Assembly (NCBI GenBank): GCA_040383945.1
Contig: JBEICN010000018.1
Coordinates: 1-19,401, forward strand
Source: CAIVSN01 sp040383945
GTDB taxonomy: Bacteria > Patescibacteriota > Gracilibacteria > BD1-5 > UBA2023
Direction of reading: 5' to 3'
Length of the DNA: 19,401 bases
This document shows positions 1-7,456 of the stretch, piece after piece. The notes below the pieces were generated by a model. It saw only the letters and a list, made by a program, of their open reading frames with translations. It had not been told where the DNA came from and made no database searches. Within the stretch, counting starts at the first letter, position 1, and every line of letters starts with the position of its first letter. The position numbers and the translations under genes were made by a program.

Positions 1-44
1 ATGCTCGTTGGGACGCGCGAAAGTTCCTTGGGCGAGATACTGGA

Positions 45-296
45 GGTTCAAACGCAAAGTCCACCCATGGTCTCACCAAAAAATCAAGAGTTTGGATGAA
101 ATTTGAGTGCGAACCGAGTACCGCAGGGGGGCGTACAAAGGTACGTTCCCCGAGGAAACGCAAGGTTCAAACCCAAAGTCCACCCATGGTCTCACCAAAA
201 AATCAAGAGTTTGGATGAAATTTGAGTGCGAACCGAGTACCGCAGGGGGGCGTACAAAGGTACGTTCCCCGAGGAAACGCAAGGTTCAAACGCAAA
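45..296. repeat. 119-bp tandem direct repeat, two full units and a stub
   Basis: Units run 45-163 and 164-282 and differ at a single base (G/C at 173), so the duplication is recent or kept homogeneous. A third unit starts at 283 but matches for only about 14 nt. The stretch 1-44 may be a diverged earlier unit, since it carries a GAG...GG pattern before the same GGTTCAAAC start. Each unit has an 11-bp hairpin (126-151 and 245-270): six G, CGTAC, loop AAAG, GTACG, two G-U pairs and CCCC. The period is not a multiple of three, and open frames crossing it are merely repeated, so I read it as non-coding. It lies downstream of the ABC-F gene. Function unknown. Confidence 0.9.
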
Positions 297-317
297 TTTC
301 GCCAAAATCTTGATTTT

Positions 318-2012
318 TTACCAAGTACGAGCGTACTTAGCCGCAATCCTACGAGCCTCATTTTTACCCAGCTTCTCTTCCAAGACTAGTGCGAGTTCAC
401 CATCTTCTTGCCAGAGAGACATGTCAAAATCGATGCCTCGTTCCACTTTGAGCTTGTAGTCACTGTAATTTCCGTATGAGAGAACGACTTCCCCTCTGTC
501 GATAATCCAGAGGTGTGTGGCGAGACGATTAACAAAATATCGGTCATGGGAAATAAACAGGATGGTCCCTTTGTATCCACGGAGTGAGTATTCAAGAGCT
601 TCTCGAGAGTCATAATCGAGATGATTGGTTGGCTCATCCAAAATCAAGAGATTTGCGGGTTTTTGTCCGATTATAGCAAAAAGAATTTTGCTGATTTGAC
701 CTCCAGAAAAACTACAAACTTGCTTGTCAAGGTCGTGGAATGTGAACCCATAATACCCCAAAAGTCCCGCGAGACGCTCACGAGAAATATTTCCAACAAG
801 TCGTTCGTAATTGGCATACAGAGTGGTAGAAAAATCAAGCTCTTCATGCATCTGTGAATAATAGACTACTTCCGTTCATTTTCCTTGAACTATTCGACCA
901 TCAAGAATTGGAATTTTTCCGAGTATCGTCTTAAGTAAAGTGGATTTCCCCACCCCGTTTTCTCAGATTATCCCAATACGATTACCAGCATAAAGCGTTA
1001 ATTCGTTGATGTAAAACAATGGGTCATTTCTTCAAATAAAGGCTTCTTTGATAAACAGAACTCGCTCTGAATTTTTTTCTCCAAGATTCCAAAGAAAGGT
1101 AGGACGAAAATTCACCTCCGGTTTCTCCAAGAGCTCCACTTTTTCCAAGGCTCTTTCTCGACTTTTTGCAAATCCCGCACGAGAACCCGCACGAAAACGA
1201 TTTATGAGAGTCTTTTCTGATTTTATAAATTCCTGTTGCTCTTCATAAAGCTTCTCCATCTTCTCAAGATTCTTGCTTCGCTCTTTCATATAAGCTGTGT
1301 AGTTGCCATGGTAAACCGTGAGTTTTCCTGAAACAACTTCAAAAACCATATGAGTTGTCCGGTCAAGAAATTCCCGATCATGAGAAATAATCATATATCC
1401 CCCCTTCCAGGTTTCCATAAGATATGTTTCGAGCCATTCCACCGACGCGAGATCAATAAAGTTGGTCGGCTCATCCAAAAAAAGAAATTCAGGGCGTGAA
1501 AGCAATACCTTTGCAAGGGCAATTTTGGTGCGTTGTCCTCAGGAAACCTCGCTAATGGAACGACCAAGAAGCTCAAAAATTCCAAGCCCTCTCGCGACTC
1601 GGTCAATTTCTCGTTCGTAATCATATCCACCAAACATATGATAACGCTCCAGAACCTCCGTATAACGATCGATTCAGCCTGGAGATTCCATTTCAGATTC
1701 AGCGAGTTCGAGTGCAGACTCAAGCTTGAGTATATCAGAAAAAGCAAGTCGCAACTCTTCCTTAACCAACATATCCTCGGTATCGAAATGGATTTGTGAA
1801 AGATATCCCAAGCTGATACATCCAGTATTCTCAAAAATCGCATCAGGCACTTCAATTTCCCCGGTGATTACTTTCATGAGCGTGGACTTACCAGCTCCAT
1901 TTGGACCAACCACAGCAATGCGATCGTTTGCATTAAATATCAAAGAAATATCGCCGAGGATCTGAGTCCCGTCGATTTCATATCGAGGAATACGGAGGGA
2001 TATATGCTTCAT
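318..2012 (-). CDS. ABC-F family ATPase (ribosome-associated, dual ABC domain)
   Basis: 564 aa, with UGA read as Gly at five positions. Domain 1 has Walker A GPNGAGKST near residue 40, signature VSGGQ (first G is TGA) and Walker B LFLDEPTNFID. Next comes a charged helical linker of the kind that reaches the P-site tRNA in ABC-F proteins (KERSKNLEKMEKLYEEQQ and onward). Domain 2 has Walker A GENGVGKST (first G is TGA), signature FSGGQ and LILDEPTNHLD. There are no membrane segments, so this is a cytosolic translation factor, not a transporter. Family members (EttA, Uup, YbiT, antibiotic-resistance ABC-F) act on stalled or initiating ribosomes; I cannot assign the subgroup. ATG at 2012 is preferred over an upstream TTG at 2039 because a TACAAT box lies 7 nt before it. 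Stop is TAA. Confidence 0.95.
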
Positions 2013-2019
2013 CGCAAAG

Positions 2020-2025
2020 ATTGTA
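2020..2025 (-). promoter_or_regulatory. -10 box for the ABC-F gene
   Basis: TACAAT on the minus strand, 7 nt before the ATG at 2012. No convincing -35 is visible. The spacing predicts a leaderless or nearly leaderless mRNA, as for several other genes here. It lies downstream of the minus-strand terminator at 2061-2084, so the gene starts a new transcription unit. Confidence 0.45.
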
Positions 2026-2060
2026 TGGAGACCCCGCAAAAATGCGAACAGAAAGCATAG

Positions 2061-2084
2061 AAAAACCGGCCATTACGAGCCGGT
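2061..2084 (-). terminator. Rho-independent terminator, minus strand
   Basis: Minus-strand stem ACCGGC / GCCGGT with an 8-nt loop (TCGTAATG), followed directly by a T run. It points away from any annotated gene upstream of it on that strand, so it should end a transcript from the 2100-2490 region. A second small hairpin (AAGGA / TCCTT, 2088-2102) sits just upstream. Confidence 0.6.
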
Positions 2085-2156
2085 CAAAAGGACTGTATCC
2101 TTCATGATAGAGCTGATATTTGCACAATGTATCCATGTGCAAATCTTCAGCGACTA

Positions 2157-2477
2157 CTACGCTTTCGCCTCTTTATGCTTCTTCCGGCAAACATCAGCAG
2201 CGAGGTAGTTCTCGCACTCGCGCGCCGCTTCATGCTGAGAGAGTGCTTGCCGGATCGCCTCGGAAACACATCCCTTCGGCAAAGTTTCTTGGAGAGCGAG
2301 CTACGAAACGACTTGGCATTTTGCACCAAGGCGGCTGGCTTCATGCTTGAAAAATCAGGCAAGGATAGACACTTGATGTCTATCCCAAGACTCCAAAGCG
2401 AAGCGTGGAAAAAGTGTGAAGTGATTCCTAAAACTTTCATTTTTGCACCAACCTTTCTGAATTGAAAAATTTCGCAT
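2157..2477 (-). pseudogene. possible small or broken reading frame with in-frame TAG
   Basis: Minus-strand frame from ATG 2477, with one TGA (Gly in this code) and an in-frame TAG at 2301-2303, ending at tandem TAG TAG codons. After the internal TAG the translation looks protein-like: an Ala/Glu/Lys-rich helix with three cysteines (includes CVSEAIRQALSQHEAARE and LAADVCRKKHKEAKA). The first half is not convincing. It may be a decayed gene, a short gene starting after the TAG, or chance within a structured RNA. The ATG lies 4 nt after the TAGAAA box. No family is recognised. Confidence 0.2.
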
Positions 2478-2588
2478 GACTTTTCTATGCATAAAATCAA
2501 AATTGTCAACTAAAGTTCTCAATTCCCTGGCAGTTTTTCTTGTGCGAAGCCATCAGCAGACTCGGATATCGATTTCTCCAGAATATAT

Positions 2589-2617
2589 TTGACTATAATA
2601 AAATATATGACTTAATT
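2589..2617 (+). promoter_or_regulatory. promoter for the plus-strand small RNA
   Basis: TTGACT (2589-2594), 17-nt AT-rich spacer, TTAATT (2612-2617). Predicted start near 2624. No open frame follows on this strand, but a strong terminator lies about 130 nt downstream. Confidence 0.4.
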
Positions 2618-2623
2618 ATAAGC

Positions 2624-2781
2624 GTGTTCGGTAACGAGACATTGCCAACACCATTCGCGCAAGCGTATACTTCCTAACCCATGTGAGACTATGATTCTAT
2701 AAACATGCAAATGGGGATTAAATAAGCGCTTGCATTGAGGCTGCAACGCTCGGAACCTTCGACCATCCTGTCGGAGGTTTT
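2624..2781 (+). ncRNA. probable small non-coding RNA, about 158 nt (6S-like fold?)
   Basis: Bounded by a plausible promoter (2589-2617) and a strong intrinsic terminator (2755-2781), with no convincing reading frame. It can form a long rod. GAG and GCC at about 636-647 pair with GGC and CTC at about 2738-2750; GCAAGCG (2659-2665) pairs with CGCTTGC (2726-2732); TAA plus CCCAT (2675-2682) pairs with ATGGG plus TTA (2710-2719). An asymmetric internal bubble separates the last two stems. Length and the rod with central bubble recall 6S RNA, but I see no sequence match to a known 6S, SRP or tmRNA. The 6S reading is inference only. Confidence 0.4.
2755..2781 (+). terminator. Rho-independent terminator of the small RNA
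   Basis: Stem CCTTCGAC / GTCGGAGG (one G-U), loop CATCCT, then five T; two A-T pairs extend the base. The segment AGGTTTTT-GTATA-AAAAACCT (2774-2794) forms an alternative 8-bp hairpin just past the queA stop, so the element may serve both converging transcripts. Confidence 0.7.
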
Positions 2782-2796
2782 TGTATAAAAACCTGG

Positions 2797-3996
2797 TTAT
2801 CTTTGCAAGTACATGCCATCTCAAAAGCTGTAAAACCGGTAGCCTTCAACTTTGGCAAGCTCGTAGAGTTCCTTTAGTTTATCCAAACCTATGAAAGCAG
2901 CGATCATTGGCATGAGCGTACTATTTGGCAAATGAAAGTTTGTGCTGATCTCATCAACCATACCAAACCTGTAGCCAGGATAGATAAACAAAGAGGTCTC
3001 AGCGGTGGCGACTCCTTCACAAAAATTTGATCGCACACGAAACCACTCATCTCGAGCAAATGTAGGGCTGTTATCACAAAAAGCGGTGTTAGATTTTGCA
3101 TCCCACCAAGATCGCACTTCCGGGGAGAATTCAGGCTGATCACGAAGTAGAGGCCATATATAGAGAAGTGATTCCAAATACCTTACCATCGTGGTGCCTA
3201 TGGCTACAATTTTTTTTCCGGCAATTTTTCTCTGGGCGATTCGTGCAAAAATATCTACTGGAACCAACATGGTCTCTGCATGCATAAAATGATCTCGAAT
3301 GTCGTTTTGATTGATAATCTTAAACGTGCCAATGCCCACATGGAGCGTGGCGTAGCATATTTCTGATTTGGCGAACGACTGACACGCACTCAGCAAAGTT
3401 TTGGTAAAATGCAAAGAGGCCGTGGGTGCTGCAAGTGACCCTGGATTTTGCGCAAATTCTGTCTGATATTGTGCCTGAGCTTCTTGCGATGGTTCAATGT
3501 AGGGGGGAATGGGGTACACACCGTATTGGATCAACATATCCATAACCGAAGATGGAGATACCATTTGAAATATTCTTCATTGATAGGTAATTTCTCGAAC
3601 CTCAAAAATAAAATCTCATAATATAACTTGGGCTCATATGGGAAAACTATCCCCAGGATACACCATCGCCTCAAAAGCATCTGGGGATTGGAGTCCGTCA
3701 GATGACACCATATTTAAGTACAGAATCTCACCCTTCTTTTTTTTGCGAGCTCCGCGATATTCTATGATAAAAATATGAGAAATACGCGCTGGCAAAACCT
3801 TGGTATCATTTAAAAATACGAGGGATTCTGTGGTAAGAAAAGATGGAAATTGAAAAAAATCACCATGTTGAATCCCACCATCTGAGCTCACCTTCATAAG
3901 CCGAGCGCTCTCCGGTGGAGAGACGGGTGTTTGAGCAATTTGATCTGGATTAAGCTCGTAAGAATATGAGCTCAGGAGGAAGGGTGAGTCTTGCAT
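2797..3996 (-). CDS. queA: tRNA preQ1(34) S-adenosylmethionine ribosyltransferase-isomerase
   Basis: 399 aa. Transfers and isomerises the ribosyl group of SAM onto 7-aminomethyl-7-deazaguanine at tRNA position 34, giving epoxyqueuosine. Family motifs in order: ELNPDQIAQTPVSPPESARL near the N-terminus, VFLNDTKVLPAR, the LGDFIFEV strand, PLPPYI-like PIPPYIEP, GSLAAPTASLHFT, HVGIGTFK, AIGTTMVRYLES, and TNFHLPNSTLMPM. Four TGA codons are read as Gly. The last one, in the C-terminal YSFGDGMYL (compare SYGDAMFI in E. coli), shows that the true stop is TAA at 2797, not TGA at 2821. TMVRYLE and TASLH carry slight changes from the usual TSVR and TAGLH. It is divergent from the glycosyltransferase, with a shared 81-nt promoter region. 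Confidence 0.96.
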
Positions 3997-4002
3997 AGCG
4001 TG

Positions 4003-4030
4003 AGGGTATGATTTCCTCAGTACATGTCAA
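4003..4030 (-). promoter_or_regulatory. queA promoter, leaderless type
   Basis: Minus strand TTGACA (4025-4030), 16-nt spacer, TACCCT (4003-4008), then 6 nt to the queA ATG. The consensus -35 and the short distance support both the chosen start and a leaderless mRNA. Confidence 0.6.
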
Positions 4031-4041
4031 AATTTTCATTC

Positions 4042-4071
4042 TTGCTTTTTATCGGTTTTACCTACTATAGT
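4042..4071 (+). promoter_or_regulatory. promoter of the glycosyltransferase operon
   Basis: TTGCTT (4042-4047), 18-nt spacer, TATAGT (4066-4071), then 6 nt to ATG 4078. This is why the ATG at 4078 is preferred over the in-frame ATG at 4024, which lies upstream of the -35 box. Confidence 0.55.
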
Positions 4072-4077
4072 GCCACT

Positions 4078-5574
4078 ATGAAGAAACTTCCACTCCTCCT
4101 GAGGCCATCAGTGCTCTCAAAACTCCCGATTATACTGCTCTTAGCGATATTTGGTGCGCCGGTACTACTGATAAATCTCAACTACCAACTTGGGTTATTT
4201 TTTATAGCACTGTATATTTCATATTGGACCATTAAGGTATTTGAGTCGTACTACTATGTCATCGCTTCTTATTTTGAGCTCTTGGATTATAACTCAAGGA
4301 ATTTTCAAAAAAACGTGATTCTACTTGAGAATGCAAAACATATCCGCCATGTTATCATTATTCCAATTTATACTGAGCCCTACGATGTCATAGAAGATAA
4401 TGTCAACGCCATTCTTGCAAACGAGTATCCGTTTATGGATATGGTGACCATACTCCTCGCCACTGAAGCACGAGCTCCTCAGGCGGAGTCACACGCCAAA
4501 GCAATTATACAAAAATTTAAAAAATCCAAGATAGAAATTGTGAATGTCGTTCATCCTGCAAACATTCCTGGAGAATGAAAGGTGAAAGGCTCAAATATTA
4601 GCTATGCGATACAAGAATATGAACGACTTTGTGAGTCGGATAAGAAACGCTGAAAGCTTGATGCTCACAATACGTATGTTTCGACCATCGACACAGACAC
4701 CAGAGTTGAGTCAAATTTTTTGGCAATCGTTGCCTATCGTTTTGTCACTACGGAATTTCGAGATCAAGCAATTTTTCAGTATACTCCCGTCTATTCAAAT
4801 AACTGGTCACAAGGGCATTTTTTCGCTCGGCTTATCGCGATGGGAACCACACTTTGGCAACTCTTTGAGTCACAGAATCCTGAATTTTACCGGAATTTTG
4901 CAGTATATGGACAGTCCCTACTGTGTCTTCAAAAGTCAGACTACTGGTCTCGTACTTCCATTGTCGAAGATGGCCTTCAGTATTGGAGAAGCTACTTCGC
5001 TTGGAATGGAATGTTTCGCATCGTCAATGTGCCCGCTGTATGTCGAATGGACCTCGTAGATGAAACGAGTGTTTGGAGAACCATCACCTCACAATATAAA
5101 CAACTTCGACGATGGTCGTGGGGTTGCACGGATGTAGAATATGTATTGCCGCAATTTTACCGAAATGCACAGATTCCCAAATGGGAAAAAATTCGTAAGT
5201 GAGTGTATCTCGTTCAGAATCATTTGTTTTGGGCAGGTTGAGCGTTCATGCTATTTTTCATCGGTTATATACCCGGAATATTTGAAAGTTTGAGAACCTC
5301 TATCGCAGTCCTGACGGTACCCTTCGCAAGTTCTATCATTTTTACCATTTTGTTCTGTACCGTCGTTTTTCCCGGATTACTCTCTATCCTTATAATGAAG
5401 CGATATACAAAGTTTCGTAAGCGAGACTACCTCTTCTGTATGCTTCAATGGCTTCTGGTACCGGTATTAACGCTGACCCTATTTTCCTTTCCAGCTATAG
5501 AAAGCCAAATTCGTCTCTTCCTCGGAAAGCGACTGGATTCTTTTGATACAACCACTAAAATGAAGCGAAATTAA
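4078..5574 (+). CDS. membrane-bound family 2 glycosyltransferase
   Basis: 498 aa. Two hydrophobic segments at the N-terminus (about 16-52) are followed by a GT2 catalytic domain and a C-terminal membrane region with about three segments (about 390-480). Catalytic features: the first strand VIIIPIYTEP near 95, GEGKVKGSN near 165-173 (nucleotide side, first G of GKV is TGA), DTD at 205-207 (metal/UDP-sugar), the acceptor-side VED at 296-298, and QLRRW at 342-346. This set (D, DxD, ED, QxxRW) is typical of processive or cellulose-synthase-like GT2 enzymes that polymerise and export a polysaccharide, but the sugar cannot be told. Four TGA codons read as Gly. The PEGA-domain gene starts 10 nt after the stop, so the two are probably cotranscribed. 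Confidence 0.88.
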
Positions 5575-5584
5575 TGTTATTCAA

Positions 5585-6913
5585 ATGCTCGACAGCTATC
5601 ACGAAGAAGTACGAAAAAAAAGAAATAACCATGCTATATTTTGGGGGGTAGTATTTGTTTTTTGAATCCTCTTATTCATGTTCTTTCAGGGGTACTATTT
5701 TTCTATCTCGGTATGATTTGAGCAGCTCCTTCACAAAAATAGTCAATCAGAACCCAAACCTCCTCTCAATCAGATACTCAAATCGTTTGGAATTGTGAAC
5801 CTCAAGGTGAGTCCGACGCCAAAAATTTTCACCTTAAATAATGAACCATACACCAATGGAGATAACAAATTTGTCGACTACGGAGAGTATGAGCTCAAGG
5901 TAGAAGAGCCGGGATACATCCCTTTGACACTCAATATAAACCTGTCTCGTAACCACGCTTTCTACCTCAATACGATACGACTTTTTAAGAATCCGAACGA
6001 AAAAATATTTGAACGGCCAACACAGAAGATTGAAAAACTTGGAGCTGGATTTTTGAGCTTTGAGTCAAGCGGTAAAATTTTTCAACATCCAATCTACACG
6101 AGTACTGGACGACTCATAAACAGCGCCATGATACGCACGAGTAGTTGAGAAATTATCAAAAAAAATATCGAGTGAGAAATCACCTCACTTGGAGAAGGAT
6201 ACTTTATTTACCAAAATAAAGTACATCTGCTCAATCTCGAAGGAATCCTCACCGAAGACGAAACATTCCGAAATATTATTCCTTGCGAGGAAGCAAAAAT
6301 CGTCCATGGACACATATATTGTCCCAAAGCAAAAAAGTTTCTCACCGGAAAGTACAAAGATCTTCGAGAAAAAATACTTGAAGTCAACTACCAGTTCATA
6401 CGCACAGAATTCTCGTTAATTCGACTTTGAGGGTCAATGTTTAACAGCTCCACTCCTCTTACTAGCAAGGCGAACTTTACCGGCGAATCAAAGCTCATCA
6501 CCTATGAAGGAAGACAAGTAATCCTAAATCAGAACAAACTTTACGATATAGAAAATGGATTTAAAGAAATCAAAGCGGAGGGATTTGAGGGAATACTTCA
6601 AACCGAAAAATTCTGAGATGAAGTTGTCACCATTTGAAACAAGCAAAACAGTCTATGGGTACGAGTTGATGATGGAAAAAATAGCAGGACAGAAGTTCTG
6701 TTAAAAGATTTTAGCGGGAGCAATATCGCCGTATATTCTTTTGACGGAGCCTACATAATAGCTTCTGAAAACGAAGTACTGCTCTACTATAAGTGAGCGA
6801 GGTCAGCTTTCCAACTCGCAAAAGGAGAAATTCTCGCCGTCATCGATAAAACCATTCTCTTCAACAAAGACGGACAAACCTATTCTATATCGCTTGAGGA
6901 TAGCCAAAAATAA
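5585..6913 (+). CDS. membrane-anchored PEGA-domain protein
   Basis: 442 aa, with eight TGA codons read as Gly; without recoding it appears as unrelated fragments. A basic N-terminus and one TM helix (about 17-38) put the rest outside the membrane. Residues about 68-135 look like a PEGA domain: a beta-rich segment with SPTPKIFTLNNEPYTNG, then GEYELKVEEPGYIPLTLNI, as in S-layer and surface proteins. The remainder (about 140-442) is strand-rich with repeated short motifs such as LWVRVDDG, NKLYDIENG and NEVLLYYKG, suggesting a beta-propeller-like fold. Start ATG has no Shine-Dalgarno and lies 10 nt after the glycosyltransferase stop, suggesting coupled expression and a shared envelope role. Its specific function is unknown. 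Confidence 0.8.
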
Positions 6914-6937
6914 GATAGGTCTTTGGTGTGAATAGAG

Positions 6938-6943
6938 TATACT
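6938..6943 (+). promoter_or_regulatory. candidate -10 box upstream of the 129-aa gene
   Basis: TATACT in the 116-nt gap after the PEGA gene. No clear -35. It would give the 129-aa gene an 80-nt leader, unlike the leaderless layout elsewhere. The nearest ATG (6945) gives only an 11-codon frame ending in TAG. Confidence 0.3.
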
Positions 6944-7029
6944 CATGGAAAGCTTTGAGATATCTCACCCGCGCAGATAGCTGTAGATTCAAAATTTTGC
7001 AAATCAGGTAATTTGAACATCATACCATT

Positions 7030-7419
7030 ATGAACCAATTAGATTCAAACGCTCTCGAATCATCTCAATTTCAAAATGTAGTTCCAAAAGACTGAAAATT
7101 CTGGTATGAAACCACCATAAATAATGCTCAGTTTAAAGGAATAACTGGGAGTCTCCGTACCGAAAACGGTTCTAGCTATACCTGGAGCGTAAAAGCCTTT
7201 AAGAAGTGGAAAAAAGAATTTCAAGCATGTTTTCAAATAGTCCACGGACAACGTCTGAGTACCGCCATTCCAGACCCTTACCAAAGGGAAATGCTCTACA
7301 AATCACTTTTAGGAATGGAAGGGTACGATGTGTTTCGAACCGGAAATACTACGAACCATTTGGAAATTGACAAAGCTATACTCGACACCTGTACTGGAGT
7401 GGCGATATTATTGAAATAG
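7030..7419 (+). CDS. hypothetical protein, 129 aa
   Basis: Not recognised. A soluble, mixed alpha/beta protein with one TGA read as Gly (PKDGKFWYETT). It is rich in aromatics and lysine in the middle (TWSVKAFKKWKKEF), has three cysteines, and has no TM segment or signal peptide. An in-frame TAA at 7009 means the ATG at 7030 is the only reasonable start. It ends in TAG 30 nt before the convergent pcrA stop. Codon use fits its neighbours, and the frame stays open through UGA recoding, which supports real coding. It may be a small domain of a known fold that I cannot place. Confidence 0.65.
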
Positions 7420-7439
7420 TGCAAAGTCGTGACACAATT

Positions 7440-7456
7440 AGTATATGCACTATACT
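7440..7456. other. inverted repeat at the convergent gene junction
   Basis: AGTATA-TGCAC-TATACT, a perfect 6-bp inverted repeat covering the pcrA stop codon. It is followed by no T run on either strand. It also reads as a plus-strand GTGACA-N16-TATACT promoter-like string, but that would only drive RNA antisense to pcrA. It could be an operator, a weak terminator or chance. Confidence 0.3.

Larger units (their letters stand above)
2061..2480 (-). ncRNA. possible structured transcript of unknown family
   Basis: A promoter-like TTGACA-N16-TAGAAA (-10 box at 2482-2487, minus strand) and the terminator at 2061-2084 bracket about 420 nt with no full-length recognisable gene. Two perfect 9-bp hairpins lie inside: GGATAGACA / TGTCTATCC at 2363-2385 and ATTTGCACA / TGTGCAAAT at 2118-2144. 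A near-repeat TTGGTGCAAAA(A)TG occurs twice (around 2438-2451 and 2315-2327). The middle looks more GC-rich than the flanking genes. I looked for RNase P, tmRNA and SRP RNA signatures and saw none. It could instead be a decayed gene (see 2157-2477). Confidence 0.25.

Noticed and set aside
45..282. CRISPR array
   Set aside because: Long identical 119-bp units with no unique spacers between them.
45..300. GGTTCAAAC resembling a tRNA T-loop in each repeat unit
   Set aside because: Only two base pairs can form around the loop, and no acceptor, D or anticodon arm fits.
107..459. Two plus-strand frames starting with the same MRTEYRRGAYKGTFPEE sequence
   Set aside because: They are identical because they lie in the 119-bp repeat. 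The period shifts frame, and the second runs antisense into the ABC-F gene.
2147..2509. 120-codon minus-strand frame rich in Arg, Ser and Lys
   Set aside because: Composition is typical of a shadow frame, and it overlaps the alternative frame and hairpins of 2061-2480. No family resemblance.
2821..2823. TGA as the queA stop codon
   Set aside because: Reading on as Gly restores the conserved C-terminus FGDGMYL before a TAA at 2797.
2612..2824. 70-codon minus-strand frame
   Set aside because: It begins inside the queA 3' end and is antisense to the promoter/RNA/terminator unit. Composition is not protein-like.
4024..4077. Upstream ATG for the glycosyltransferase
   Set aside because: It lies before the -35/-10 boxes (4042-4071) that place transcription start at about ATG 4078, and it overlaps the queA promoter.
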